Source of the DNA: Delphinapterus leucas
Taxonomy: Eukaryota > Chordata > Mammalia > Artiodactyla > Monodontidae
Reading direction: 5' to 3'
DNA: 64,000 nucleotides
Assembly (NCBI RefSeq): GCF_002288925.2
Contig: NW_022098066.1
Location: forward strand, 83,034,783 to 83,098,782
The position numbers and the translations under genes were made by a program. Below, piece after piece: positions 45,665 through 58,317 of the stretch; position 1 is the stretch's first letter, and the number at the start of each line of letters is the position of its first letter. The notes under the pieces were generated by a model. The model was not told the DNA's origin. It was given only the letters and a program-made list of their open reading frames with translations, and did not search any database.

Positions 45665-45810
45665 TATAGTGACCAGCAGCATTGGCATCACCTGGGGGCT
45701 TGTTAGAAATGCTGAGTCTGAGGCCCCATCCTACAGAATCAGATTCTGCATTTTAACAAGATCCCCAAGGGAATGTGTATACACATTAAAGTGTAAGAAC
45801 CACTGCATTG
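45665..45810. repeat. MER5A-like DNA transposon relic
   Basis: GACCAGCAGCATTGGCATCACCTGGGGGCTTGTTAGAAATGCTGAGTC...CAGATTCTGCATTTTAACAAGATCCCC...GTGTAAGAACCACTGC. Confidence 0.85.
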
Positions 45811-45814
45811 ACAA

Positions 45815-47080
45815 CTGGCAGAGAGCAAATCTAGGTTTGATTCTTCATGTTCTTGCATGCACCTTGAACAGAGTAAACATTTGCAGAATGAAGGGTACAT
45901 GAATACTGTTTACTACATTTATAACAGGATAATTGCACTTAGTCTTAAACACAGCCAGTAATGGGGAACCCCAAGTCACACAAGGCCACCTTTTCTGAAT
46001 GAGCAGCTCTATTTGTTGAAAAGTTCGTTTTATATTAAGTTGAAAACCCATCCACTTAAGTCCAACAAATCCTCTGCTCCCCCTTTTGTTTTTGCTCTGC
46101 CCCTAATAAACTCAGTTATTCTGTAGCTCTTAACCAAAGACAGTTTGCAGAAAAAAAGGTACATTTTTTTTTACTGCAACCTTTTGCTCACCCCTCCAAA
46201 ATCATTACTGTCTAGTTACCTCCTTCTTGGATAATCCTACCCCCGCTTATTCCCCGAGTTCCTTTCAATCTTTCCACAGGACTCTGAAGCAAGGCCCTTG
46301 AAGGACTAATACAATAAACATTAACTTGTGTGCTGTTCAGCTTTCTAGCCCCAGGGTGGTTTCTCCATATGCCAAGTAATATGTCCCTAGTATGTATTTC
46401 CTTACAAGCGTCACATCAGCATAGGAGAAGCAAATCTGTTTGGGGATTATTCATGACACTGTTCTGCTCTAATAACATTTATAAATCGGTCAGTAGTTAA
46501 TAATAAAAGTCAACTTTGCATATTTGTGTATTTTAGACATAAGACAAAAGTAATGTGACACTGTAGGAAGGATTAATTGCTTCTCCCTAGTCTCATGTTT
46601 GTTTGTGTTTTCCTTATACTCAGGAAAGACTAGGTAAAGAAACATGATCTCTTAACCAACACCAGTATAATTTCTCTCTTCAGACTTAATGCTGTTGCCC
46701 CAGTGTCCTATCCTTCCTTCTAGAGGGAAGGAAAAGAAGGTAATAGGCAAAATAATTGGTGGGGGTTCTCTTGATGTTACTGTATCTCAGATGCCATTGC
46801 CACTCATAAGCCATTCTGCCTGATAAACTGAGGAGAATAATGGAGAGCATGGGAGGCTTCACAACACAGTATACTTTTATGCATGCTGCTAAAGGTGTCC
46901 TACTTCCTCTGAGAGGTGAGGATGGGGGAATGGGGGAAGAATATATCGATTTTACAGAACTGGATGACAGGTTAGATTCGGCATCTGGAGCTTTACTTTC
47001 CTGTCTCTGCTCCCCAGTTTGCATCCCCACTTGTGATCAGGAATGAGTGTGACGTCTCATCTTGGTGATTTCCATTTCAA
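45815..47080. other. Intergenic, nothing recognised
   Basis: Only short chance frames, including overlapping ones at 46686-47046 on opposite strands. No RNA gene or known repeat seen. Confidence 0.4.
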
Positions 47081-47084
47081 AAAC

Positions 47085-47660
47085 AATCTGATCTTTTTTA
47101 TAAAGTTAAACATACATCTAACATGCAGTTTAGTAATCCCACTCTTAGGTATTTATTCAAGTGATATAAAGACAGGTTCACACAAAAACCTGTACATAAA
47201 TATTTATTTGTACAAAACATATGTGGCTTCACTCATTTTCACCCCAAAAGGCAAACAACACAAGTGTCTTTTGCCTGGTAAATCTATAAACAAAATGTGG
47301 TACAGCCATAAATGGCTCAGAGTTCATAGCTCAGCAATGAAAAGGATTAAACTCTTGATACACACAGCATGGATGAATATCAAATGCATTATGGGAAGTG
47401 AAAGAAGCCAGAGTCTATTTACATGACGTTCTGGAAGAAGCAAGACTTAGGGTCAGAAAACAGATCAGTGCTTTCCAGGAGTTGAAGGTGGGAAGAGGCG
47501 TTGACTACAAAGGGGCCTTAGGAAATTTGAGGGAGTTATAGAATACTTCTGTATCTTGATTGTAATGGTGTTATGCATCTGTCAAAATTTACAGAACTGT
47601 ACACTAAAAAGGGTTATTTTATTGTATGAACATTATACCTCAATAAAAAATAAAAACAAT
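47085..47660 (+). mobile_element. Old L1 3' part
   Basis: GTAATCCCACTCTTAGGTATTTATTCAAG ... GTGGTACAGCCATAAATGG ... CACAGCATGGATGAATATC ... GAACATTATACCTCAATAAAAAATAAAA: ORF2 end plus 3'UTR and A-rich end. Confidence 0.8.
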
Positions 47661-47782
47661 TTAATACTATTTAAAATATCAGCTTTAGGAACAGGAATGA
47701 TACAAGTTTATACACAAAAGAGACTACTCAACCATTGTGGAAAGTAATTATTTTTAAAAACAAATACCATTGATATTAATTT

Positions 47783-48745
47783 TTTCCACCTTTATTGAGG
47801 TATAATGATAAAATTATATATATTTAAAGTATGCAGCATGATGACTTGTATGTGAACACTGTGAAATGATTCCCACAATCAAGGTAATTCACATCTATCA
47901 CTTCACACCTCTGTGTGTTTGTGTGGGAAAATGCTTAAGATTTACTCTCTTAGCAAATTTCAGGTATATAGCACAGTATTATTAACTATAGTCACCATGC
48001 TGTGCTTATTCATCTTATAACTTAAAGTTTATACCCTTTGACCAACATCTTCCCATTTCCCCTAACTCCTGACCCCTGGCAACTATCATTCTACCCTCTG
48101 TTTCTCTGAGTTCGACTTCTTTTTTAGATTCTAGGTATAAGTGATACAATATAGTATTTGGCTTTCTCTGACTTATTTCACTTAGCATAATGCCCTCAAG
48201 ACCCATCCATGATGTTGCACATGGCAGGATTTTCTTCTTATGGCTAAATAGTATTCCATTGTGTATGTATATGCTACATCTTCTTTATCCATTCATCTTT
48301 AAACAGATACTTAGGTTGTCTCCATATCTTGGCTACTGTGAATAATACTGCAGTGAACATGGGAGTGCAGATATATCTTCAAGATCCTGATTTCATTTCC
48401 TTTGGATATATACCCATAAGTGGGATTACTGGATCATATGGTAGTTCTATTTTTTAATTTTTGAGGAATCTCCATACTGTTTTCCACAGTGGCTATACCA
48501 GTTTACATTCCCACAAAAGCATGCAAGGTTTCCCTTTCCTTCAAGTCCTTGCCGACTCTTATCTCTTGCCTTTTTGGTAATAACCATTCGAACAGATGAG
48601 GTGATGATATCTCATTGTAGTTCTGATTTACATTTCCCTGATGATTAGCAATGTTGAGTGCCTTTTCCTGTACCTGTTGGCCATTTGTATACCTTCTTTG
48701 GAGAAATACCTATTCAGGTCTGTGATATCGTGGTTTATAATAGGA
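47783..48745 (-). mobile_element. Old L1 3' part (reverse)
   Basis: CCACCTTTATTGAGGTATAATGATAAAATTATATA (3' end) through TGGCTAAATAGTATTCCATTGTGTATG, GGGATTACTGGATCATATGGTAG and TTTGGAGAAATACCTATTCAGG. It forms a tail-to-tail pair with the L1 at 47085-47660. Confidence 0.85.
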
Positions 48746-48749
48746 AACA

Positions 48750-49150
48750 TATATTTGGTCTGTCCCTCTTTATGAAATCCCAAAACCCTTGGCATTTCCT
48801 AAGTGATGAGAGCATTAAAGGTGTTTCTTGTTAGGTTAACGAAATGCCTTTTGGACTGAACCTAAGGATGGGAGCTGTTGTCAGGAAAACCAAACACGTG
48901 ATTAGAGGGTTGGAACTTTCAGCCCCACACCCTGACCTCTGGGGAAGGGAGAGGAGCTGGAGGTTGAAACAATTGCCAATGGACAATGAGTTAATCAATC
49001 ATGCCTGTGTACTGAAGCCTCCACAAACCCCCAAAAAGGACAGGAATTTGGAGAGCTTCCAGGTGGGTGAACATGTGGAGATTCACGGAGAGTGGCTCGC
49101 TTGGAGAGGGCATGGAAACTCTGAGCCCTTTCCCCATACTCTGCCCTCAA
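48750..49150 (+). repeat. Probable LTR-like interspersed repeat
   Basis: TTTCAGCCCCACACCCTGACCTCTGGGGAAGGGAGAGG ... GAGTTAATCAATCATGCCTGTGTACTGAAGCCTCCACAAACCCCCAAAAAGGAC ... GAGAGCTTCCAGGTGGGTGAACATGTGGAG is a pattern I know from a mammalian LTR-type repeat. Its family is not assigned. Confidence 0.5.
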
Positions 49151-49199
49151 GGAGATGGATCAAAACTGTCTACCCCTTAAGTATGGGTGGAGCATATTA

Positions 49200-49955
49200 A
49201 CTTCCTTCCAAAGAATACAATATAGAAAAGGGGAAAAAAGGATAACTTTACAGTGGAGAAACTTAATAAACACAACCTCAGCCAGCTTAACATCATTAGT
49301 GGGAAGTCAGTAGCAGTACCTTTGATATAAGGTGATGAGAATAGCACTTTACCTCTGTAGTTTTCCTCCTGACAGCCCAAACCCCTAGACTAATCATGAG
49401 GAAAAAATATCAGACAATCACAAATTAAGGGATAGTCTACAAAATACTTAACTAGTACTCCTCAAAACTGTCAAGATCATCAAAAACAAGGAAAGTGTAA
49501 GAAACTGTCACAGTCTAAAGCAGCCTAATGATAAGGAGTAATGTGATACCCTAAGTGGGAGCCTGTGATAGAAAAAATATTAGGTATAAAGTAAATAAAT
49601 CAGAATAAAGTATGGAACTTAGTTCTTTTCAAATTGTCAAGTTCCTGAAAGAAACAAAACACTGAAGAACTGATGAAGATTAGAGGAGATTAATGATACA
49701 TAACAACTAAATGCAATATAAGATCCTGGAACCAAAAAGGGAAATTAGAGGGAAAAGCGGTGAAAATTGAATAAGTGATTTAGTTAACAGTTTTATATCA
49801 ATGTTAATTTTCTTGTTTTGATAATTGTTGTAATGTTATGTGAAGTCTTATCTTTAGGGAACCTGGGTAAAGCTTATACAAGAAGTCTTTGTATTTTTTT
49901 TGCAACTTTTCTGAAAGAATGAAATCAATTCAAAATAAAAAGTTTAAAAAATTAC
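49200..49955 (+). mobile_element. L1M-type 3'UTR
   Basis: GAGAAACTTAATAAACACAACC ... CTAAATGCAATATAAGATCCTGGAACC ... GTTTTATATCAATGTTAATTTTCTTGTTTTGATAATTG ... CAACTTTTCTGAAAGAATGAAATCAATTCAAAATAAAAAG is the usual end of old L1M 3'UTRs. The same sequence recurs inverted at about 54400-54620. Confidence 0.75.
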
Positions 49956-50010
49956 TAAAGTAATCCAAATAGTAAAACACATGAGGAAGCCCAGTAACAT
50001 GATCTTGAGT

Positions 50011-50160
50011 CAGAAGACTTTTTTTTTTCTTTTAATTTTTGGCTGTGCTGCGCAGCATGTGGGATCTTAGTTCCCCAAGCAGGGATCAAACCCGCAGCCC
50101 CTGCATTGGAAGTGCAGAGTCTTAATCTCTGGACTGCCAGGGAAGTCCCAGCAGACTCTT
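50011..50160 (-). repeat. CHR-type SINE (short)
   Basis: Reverse copy 50023-50148: T run, TTTTTGGCTGTGCTGCGCAGCATGTGGGATCTTAG ... GGATCAAACCCGCAGCCCCTGC ... CTGGACTGCCAGGGAAGTC. Flanks CAGAAGACTTTT and CAGCAGACTCTT are an imperfect duplication. Confidence 0.9.
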
Positions 50161-50409
50161 CAAATGACATTTTCACCCAAAGAAATAGAGAAAAAGAATA
50201 CTCTGAAGAGAGCTTTAAAATAAGTTTATTTAAAATCCTCAAGGAAGGGAAGATACTAGTTTGAATACACCCCAGCTCCACACCACTCTCATCCCAACCC
50301 AATTTTCATAACTCAGCATCTGTTGGTTCTGGTAGATAGTAGAGACCTCAGAATCTGTTCAAGTCCTGACAGAAAGAGCAATTACAGGTCTTCCTCGCCT
50401 TTTGGCTAA

Positions 50410-50585
50410 ATCGGTGGTTCTCAAACTTTACCATGCATCAGGAGGGCTTACTAAAACACAGATGACTGGTGACTGGAACTTCTGATTCAGTAAGTCTGGG
50501 ATGGGGTCTGAGAATTTCTATCAAGTTCCAGATGATGCTGGTGTTTCTGGATCAAGAACTAAATTCTGAGAAACACTGGGGCAGG
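50410..50585 (+). repeat. MER5A DNA transposon relic
   Basis: GTGGTTCTCAAACTTTACCATGCATCAGGAGGGCTTACTAAAACACAG ... CTTCTGATTCAGTAAGTCTGGGATGGGGTCTGAGAATTTC ... CCAGATGATGCTGGTG ... TTCTGAGAAACACTG. Both terminal inverted ends are visible. Confidence 0.9.
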
Positions 50586-50589
50586 CAAC

Positions 50590-51520
50590 AGTCTAGAGAC
50601 CAGTACTGGAGATCCCTAATAAAAGGCAGTGTGGGGAAAGAGGTAGCTGACTCTTGGAACCATAATAGTGCTTCCCATATCTCCAAAAATAAAGAATTAA
50701 AACCAACCAGAATATGGGGAACAAATCTCCTATACAGAAAAATTCCACATTTATGTATATATTGCCTTCTCAAGGAGGTGGAGCATAACTCCAGGCCTGA
50801 GATTGCTTATCCCTCGGAAGGCCACCTTGCATCTTTGGCCGATGGCTGGTGTCTGGGAATTTGGATTTTGGGAGGGTTCTTACCACCCCAACTGATAAGA
50901 GTGGCTCTCTGTGCCTATACTGTGTAACCGTATGGTTTATACTGAACACCTGCTCTCCTTCTGGGAGTCTGGAATTTTGATATGGGCAGGCAGAGGGTGC
51001 CTGTGGACTAGCCCTATTACCGACCTTGGGCACAGAGTGGAAAGATGTGAAAGTCTTCTGATTGCTTCTATTTTCTTAGAGAAAAAAGAAACAAGGTTTA
51101 GTGGTCATGAATTTAAGATGCCAAATGAGCACAGTGATATTTTTCTCTTGCCATATTTAAGTGTTTTAGTGCAGGCACATAACTAAAGGTAATGTTTAGC
51201 CAAGCAGATATGGAGGAAAGGGCTAAGGAATTGAGAATGCATGGTAGGATATGATTATAATGTTGGACCATGGCTTATAGACCAGGTAGGCTAGGAAGTG
51301 AAGATAGAGCAGGTTGATGGAGGGCATGAAATGGAGTCAAAAAACTGTGGAGTTAGAGTACTGGAGTGAATGTGCTGAAGAAATAAGAGACGGTTTTGGA
51401 GAGTGGGTTGCTTGAAATCGAGATTTTGGTGGTAATGACATAGATTATAAAATCATTGGAATAAGAAGGTCATTGAAGTGAGAGGCCAGGTGGTAAAGGT
51501 CTACCTCAACACTCATACTC
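50590..51520. other. Intergenic, nothing recognised
   Basis: A 152-codon open stretch starting at 50469 (+) begins inside the MER5A and has no known domain. I treat it as chance. Confidence 0.4.
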
Positions 51521-51529
51521 ATTCTTCCC

Positions 51530-51970
51530 TCCTCCTTAATAACAGAACCTTGATTTTACCTGGACACATTGCCTCTCTGTATAAAGACACATTTCCTAGC
51601 CTCCCTGGATATATGCTAGATATATGTGACAAAATACTTCCAATGAGATCTAAGTGGAAATGTTATATGGAACTTCTAGTAATTTTCCTTAAACGGGTTG
51701 TGGCCTTCTTCTATATTTCTTTTTCCTCCTGTGTAGAATGTCCATATATTGGCTGGAGCTCCAGCAGCCATCTTGGACCATAAGGTAGAAGCCGTATGCT
51801 GATAGTGGAGCAGAAAGAGATGCTGTGGAGCTGTTACACCATTTCAGGACTATCTTCCTCTAGAGTTTTTCATATGAGAGGGAAATAAACTTAAACCTTG
51901 TTTAATCCATTGTTACTTTGGGTTTTTCTATTATATGCAGTTGAATCTAATCCTAACTAATACATTGGGT
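51530..51970. repeat. Unassigned interspersed repeat
   Basis: GACACATTTCCTAGCCTCCCTGG ... CAGCAGCCATCTTGGACCATAAGG ... GGAAATAAACTTAAACCTTGTTTAATCCATTGTTACTTTGGGTTTTTCTATTATATGCAG is a recurrent mammalian repeat pattern. I do not name the family. Confidence 0.5.
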
Positions 51971-51984
51971 TGGTGAAAGTATTA

Positions 51985-52645
51985 CCTACACAGATGTGAA
52001 CTACAGAATAATGCTGCACATCCATGTTCATGGCAGCATTATTCACAATAGCCAAAACATGGAAACAACCTAAGTGTTTGTCAGTAGAGAAATAAATAAA
52101 GAATATGTGGTGTATATACAAAATGGTATATTATTCAGCAAAGAAATGAAGGAAATCCTGCCTTTGCAGCAACATGGATGGACCTTGAAGGCATTATGCT
52201 AGGTGAAGTAAATAAGACAGAGAAAGAGAAGTATTGTATGATCTCACTTCTATGTGGAATCTAAAAAACAGAACAAAGTACCTGAACTCATAGATGCACA
52301 GAACAGATTGGTGGTCGGCAGAGGCGGGGGGTGGGCAAAATGGGTGAAGGGGGTCAAAAGGTAAATACTTCCAGTTATAAGATAAACAAGTCCTGGGGAT
52401 ATAATGTACAGCATGGTGACTACAGTTAACAATACTGTACTGTATATTTGAAAGTTGCTAAGAGAGTAGATCTTTCAAGTTCTCATCATAAGAAAAAAAT
52501 TTGTTAACTATTTGTGGCCATAGATGTAAACTAGACTTTGGTGATCACTTCATTTTGTATATATAAAAATTTATTATATGGTACACCTGAAACTAATATA
52601 ATGTTATATGTCAATTATATATCAATAAAAAAATTGAGGTTAAAA
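51985..52645 (+). mobile_element. L1 3' part
   Basis: CATGTTCATGGCAGCATTATTCACAATAGCCAAAACATGG ... GCAACATGGATGGACCTTGAAGGCATTATGCTAGG ... TTACAGTTATAAGATAAACAAGTCCTGGGGATATAATG-type end. 5'-truncated; ends in an A-rich tract. Confidence 0.88.
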
Positions 52646-52649
52646 AAAC

Positions 52650-53185
52650 TGCTGAAAAAATTAACTACAGGAGCAGTTATATATAGAGAGAGGGGGAAAG
52701 CTTGGTGCTAAAATCTTCACTGAATGAAGAGGAGTAAATGGGAGGTCCATAAGTAATTTCAAACAGGAGAGGTAGTGGGTGATTTAAAGAAGCTGGGGAA
52801 TTTGAGAAAGCAGGGAGAAACAGCAGTGAGGACCAAGGCAGCAAGGAGGATCGAGGAAGACACGCACCCCACCTTTGTTCCCGCGCTAAGATATTGCCTT
52901 TTAAAATCCTGTGTTTGATTGAGGAAATAAGATATGGATAGGACATGTCACTTGTGTTTCAAACCAAACAATATTAGAGATGACATACTGACTCAGAACA
53001 ACGATCTATCCCAGAATATTTTCTGGAAGAACATGCTTGCCCCACAGACATTTCAAAATGTTAAGCACCCCATAATCTCCTCAATAACTTTTTAATAAAA
53101 TAGTGAAGTATTATTCACTATTTTATTTACTCCTTTAAAAACTCATCCATATTTTTATCTCCCACACTGAGCTTAATTAATTAAT
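52650..53185. other. Intergenic, nothing recognised
   Basis: No exon, RNA gene or named repeat seen. Confidence 0.4.
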
Positions 53186-53189
53186 CATT

Positions 53190-53300
53190 TAATTAATCAT
53201 TGATTTACTGAGGTCTTACTGTGTTTCAGGTACTATATTAGGCACTAGGAACATACAGATTAATTACAAAGTATCTTTCTCAAAGGAATTTACTAGTTCA
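53190..53300 (-). repeat. L2 3' end relic
   Basis: TTGATTTACTGAGGTCTTACTGTGTTTCAGGTACTATATTAGGCACTAGGAACATACAG is a reverse L2 terminus. Confidence 0.65.
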
Positions 53301-53990
53301 AGGAGGAACTAGGTGACAGAAACAATTGACATTATATAGTGTGACAAATGATAGTCACCACATATAATTGAGCAATATACCAGGTGTGGTGTGAAGCATA
53401 AAGATAGGTCACCTATTTAATCCTGGAGGTTTCTAGAACAGATAACAGATTACGTGAATCTTGAAGGTGAAATAGGTTGGGCAAGGGGAAACATAAGAAT
53501 GTATATAGAAACATGGAAAAACACAGCACTTTGGGAAATTCCAAGTAGGCAGCTTGGAGGATGTTGGTATAGTATTATACGTTATATTACTACTGACAAA
53601 AGTAACCATGCACAGATCCAGTACTGAGTAAAATTATCTCATTCATGAATATACTTGTTATTAATATACCGTACATTTTGCTAGTGGAGACTATTGGCTT
53701 AATGTGCTCAGCTATAAGAACTTACCAAGTATTTTAAGAAAATGTGTCTTTTGACCTCATATTACCATTTTCTCCTCTCTACAACTGTAGTCTATACTTA
53801 TTCAACAAAGGAAAAAAATTGCCATAGTAAGTAATAGTATGCTTTATTAGAAGAACTTAATTTGTAGAGTAATCAAGGGAAAAGATAGCAATTTAAATGA
53901 ATGGTACTATCCAATATTCTTCCTCCTCTGAGAAAATTCCACTAGACTATGCCTCTGGGTCAAATCCTGAACCAAAAGAATACATTTCTT
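53300..53990. other. Intergenic, nothing recognised
   Basis: AT-rich sequence with no gene or named repeat seen. Confidence 0.4.
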
Positions 53991-53999
53991 TTTTTAAAA

Positions 54000-54900
54000 A
54001 ATAATTTTAAAATTTTAGAATAGTTTTAGATTTAAGAAAAACTTGGGAAGTTAGTACAGAGTTCCTGTGTATCCCACACACAATTTATTTTATTGGTAAC
54101 ATCTTACGTTACAGTGCTACATTTGTCACAACCAATAAACCAATCAGTACCTTGTTATTAACCATAATCCATACTTTATTAATATTTCTTCAATTTTTAC
54201 TTAATGTCTTTTTATGTTCCAAGATCCCATCCAAGGTACATTACATTTAGACATCAGGTCTTAGGCTCCTCTATACTATGACAATTTCTCAGACCTTCCT
54301 TTTTTTTGATGAGCTTCAGTTTTGAGATGGTCAGGTATTTTGTAAGATATTCCTGAACCTGGGTTTGTCTGATGTTTTCTTCATGGTTAGACTGGGTTAT
54401 GGTTTTAGGGAGGAAGACCACAGAGGCAAAGTACCCTTCTCATCACATCATATCAAGAGTACATACTATCCACATGACTTTACTGTTGATGTTAATCTTG
54501 ATCACCCATCTGAGGTAGTGTTTGTCAGATTTCTCCACTGTAAAGTTATTTTTCTCCCTTTACTGCTCTTTGGAAGGAAGTCGCTCTATGCAGCCTACAC
54601 TTAAGGAATGGGGAGTTATGCTCCAACTCCTGGAGGGCAGAATATTTAGGTAAATTGTTTGAAATTCTTCCATATGGGAGTTTTCTCTATTCTACCCCAC
54701 TTATTATTCAATCACTTATTTATACCATTATGGACTGATGTGTATTTTTTATACTTTATATTATAAACCAATACTAGGTTATTTATATTGTTCAAATTGT
54801 TCCAGCTTTGGCCATTGGGACCACTTTCAGTTGGTTCCTGTGTCCCTGTGACATTCCCCCATCGATTTGCTTTTTGAGCACTTCCTTACTTTCTGGCACT
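54000..54900 (-). mobile_element. Old L1M-type 3'UTR (reverse)
   Basis: GTACAGAGTTCCTGTGTATCCCACACAC ... TCTTAGGCTCCTCTATACTATGACAATTTCTCAGACC ... TTTCTCCACTGTAAAGTTATTTTTC. The part at 54400-54590 is clearly homologous, inverted, to 49200-49370. Confidence 0.65.
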
Positions 54901-54904
54901 ACAA

Positions 54905-56520
54905 GAAAGCATTTTTCTGTATAATATAATTGGGAAAATGATACAACCTTTTAATGTAATTACAAAAGCAAGATATGGTAAATTGATAATTAATACACAT
55001 TCATTAGTAACTAGGGCTTTGTATCTTGAGTTGTTTTGAGTTCACTTTCCTATTCACATCTTACTTTTAGCTTGGTTTAGAATTTAACCAATGATTTTTT
55101 TGGGGGGGGTAAACTTTCATATTATAAGGAAACTGAGAGAGTCAGTGAGCTTAGAATTAAATGCTTTTTATTTAAAGAGGAAACTGGGGTACTTATTGCT
55201 GATAACTAGGAATTACATTATCAAAGGACTTTAATTCAACAGACTTACACACTGAAAGAGGCAAATTTATATGTTGAAAGAACGAAATGGAAAAGAAGCG
55301 GCTTTCGATTTAATTTTGAACAAGAATAGTGTGCAGATTAAAAGATACTAGGTCCATTTTAATAGAGGATAAATCCCCAGTACCACAAAGATTCTGGAAG
55401 AAAAAAGACCATCCAATTCTCAAAAAGCATTTTCCACAGGGAAAATTAGACAAAATAGCAGGGAATTGTACAAATAGTTATATGATTAGGAGGAAGTTGT
55501 AGTCTCACGTTTCTGGTTCTTTTATTTATTGTACATTGGGAAAGATAATGATTTCTAATGTTGTTCTTCCAGTTGTTCAAATTTATTTTTTGGTTAAGCA
55601 ATAGGTAGCAATCCCAAATGTATTACACCACAGCTTATTTATGAACACACTTGGCTGGTACATCAGTTCCTTTCTTCATGAAATTAGGTGTGTCAGACAT
55701 CTAACACTTAGTTAACTACTCTGACAGACAAGAACAGAGCAAAACTTCTACGGATGAGAAAACAGAATCAACAGCAGCACTTGGACATAAACTGGAGGCC
55801 CTGGTTTCATTTCATTTGCTTTGTTTTTCATAACTACAATGTGTGACATAAGAACTGTTATAAGCAGAATACCCCTATATTTAGTTATTAATCCTAATTT
55901 ATTACATAACTGACCTCTTCGAATACTTACTACTTAGACTCTCTGTGTGAGAGGGTGTGGAGGGGAGATAGTAGGAGTTGGGGGGAGATAAATCCAATCA
56001 CATTTGTAGGCCACACCACAGCAGTTGATGGCTACTTATCATAGTTCCTAAGTTAAAGTCTTGTATCCTAATATGGGAACTAAGAGATCAAAAAAGACTG
56101 GACAGCTCATTTAAAATCCCAATTTTTCCAGCCAAGTTGAACCTGCTGGTAGCTGCTAGATTGTTAAAATGATCCATGAGCCTAGAAAGTTGGAGGTAGT
56201 TTCTTCATTGAGAAAATAGAGATGTGTTGCTTAGAGGAAAAGAGTGAAAAATGACCAGGTATCAGACAGACTAGTGAACAGCTAGTGAAACAAAGTGTTT
56301 AAGTATCTATATATCTTATCTTAGGTATATACAACTGTTATAAGACCATTATTTCTCTTATCTCTGAGGAAAAATACATTTAGTTACAATATTAAAAACA
56401 AATAAAAGATTAAAAGTCTAGTAGAAAACCAAATCCTGTCAGAAGCACAATTACATGGAATCTCCCATTTCTTATGTAGATATTGGCTCATTCTTCCCAC
56501 CATATTATTTGATAAATGAC
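54905..56520. other. Intergenic, nothing recognised
   Basis: AT-rich. Depending on where FMO5 transcription ends, the right-hand part may be FMO5 3' flank. Confidence 0.4.
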
Positions 56521-56523
56521 AGC

Positions 56524-56548
56524 AAACATTTATTAAGCACCTACCACA
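56524..56548 (-). repeat. L2 end and left target-site duplication of the L1
   Basis: AAACATTTATTAAGCACCTACCACA is the left half of an L2 relic whose right half continues at 63289-63360. AAGCACCTACCACA (56535-56548) is the left target-site duplication. TTTATT at 56529-56534 reads AATAAA on the FMO5 strand. Confidence 0.85.
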
Positions 56549-58317
56549 AGGGCGGAGTCAAGATGATGGACTAGGAGGACGCGGAATTTGCGTCTCCGCA
56601 TAACTAGGGCACCCACCATACACTGGTGGGGGACCACAGACAACTAAGGGGAATGGGAGGAACCCCCAGTGACAGGGTAGGATGTGGGGCTTGTTGGGGG
56701 GAGTGAGGGAGGAGGAGAAGTGGAGGTGGGACAGGACTGGTGCCCCTGAGGGGCGGCTGTGGGAAGGGAAGGGATCCCATGCACGAAGGGGGAAATTGGG
56801 GGACCATTGGGAGGGCAGAGGATCAAAAGGGAGCATGCCCAGGTTTTCCCTGCCCTCTTGGGCCCCTGGGAGCCTGCTGAGATCCCAGGCCTGATCCTCT
56901 GCCCACCGAGGCCCCCTCCAGCCACGTGGGTCCTGAGGGAGTGGGAGGGAGGTAAGGTGGAGCAAAAGTAAATGCTGACATACAGGACCGGCATCCCTGA
57001 GGGGTGGCTGGGGGATGCGAGGAGTTCCTACACCCAGTGGGACCGACCCACAGTTAGGGGGGACGGCAGTTGCGGGGACACCCTAGAGGGTGGCGCAGAG
57101 GAATGGAAGGGAACGTGGCCAGCGCTTTCCCTTTCCGCTTAGGCACCAGGGAGCCTGTTGGGCTCCTAGGCCTAATCCTCTTACTTTGGAGCCTCCTTCC
57201 TGCCATGCAGAGCCCAAGCCCAGCCCCTACACCCCACCCAGGGCTCTACCTCTACACTCGGAGACCCCCTCTGAGAGCCCCTACAGCCACACTGGGCCTA
57301 AACTCCACCCACACACCCTCACCCTTACCTCCAAACTCCGGAACTCCACACTCCAGAGGCCCCCCTTTGGATGTGCTGCCTCTCCCCTTCTGTGCAGACC
57401 CTAAGCAGAGCCCCTGCCCCACGTTTGAACGGAGCCTGCCTAGGCCCCGCCCCCAAGGCCTTTTCCGGCTGCATGGGTCCTGAGCCTAGGCCATGCCCCA
57501 CTCCCAAAAGTCACCCATCTCCTGCCTAGGTTCCCGCACCCACGCTAAAGCCCACCACTGCCTAATTTCCACCCACGCTGAAACTCTGTGCCCCATAGCC
57601 AAGGCTTTTTTCTTTTCTTTTCTCTTTTTCCTCTTTTAGATTGAGGTTCTGTTTTACCTTGATTCATTCTTGTTGATTCATGTATATTTTTATTTTTTCT
57701 AATAAATCTTTTAGTTTAATTTTATTCTTTATACTTTGTCATTGTTCTGCTCCTTTTGGCTTGTTCTCCCCCTTTTTTTCCCTTTCTTTTTTCTGTTGTG
57801 GTTTTGTTTTATCTTGTTGCAGTTGTTTCAATTATATTTTTTTTCCTAATATATTTTTTATCTTTCTAATTTTATTTTGTTTTTTATTCTTTGTTCTTTT
57901 TACTGCTCCTTTTTTTTTTCTTTTTTTTTTTTTGCTGCGCCACCTGGCTTGCGGGATCTTGGTTCCCAGGCTGGAAGTCAGGCCTGACCTCCTGTGGTGG
58001 GAGTTCTGAGTCCAAACCACTGGACTAAGAGAGAACCTCAGACCCTAGAGAATATTAATTGGAGTGAGGCCTCCCGGGAGTCCTCATCTCGGCACCAAGA
58101 CCTGGCTCTATCCACCTGCCTGCAAGCTCTAGTGCTGGATGCCTCAGGCCAAACAACCAGTAACACAGGAATACAGCCCTACCCATCAAATTAAAAAAAA
58201 AAATGACAAAAAAAATGTGTTACAGATGAAGGAGCAAGGTGAAAACTGACAAGACCAAATAAGTGACAAAATAGGCAACCTACCTGAAAAAGAATTCAGA
58301 GTAATGATAGTAAAGAT

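Noticed and set aside
50469..50927. 152-codon frame
   Set aside because: Begins inside a MER5A relic and reads on into unique sequence with no recognisable domain.
51961..51990. Mariner-like end (TTGGGTTGGTGAAAGTA)
   Set aside because: Only one short partial end is present and no second inverted end was found.
56558..57483. Pro/Gly-rich frames at 56.6-57.5 kb
   Set aside because: They lie in the GC-rich L1 5'UTR between confirmed target-site duplications.
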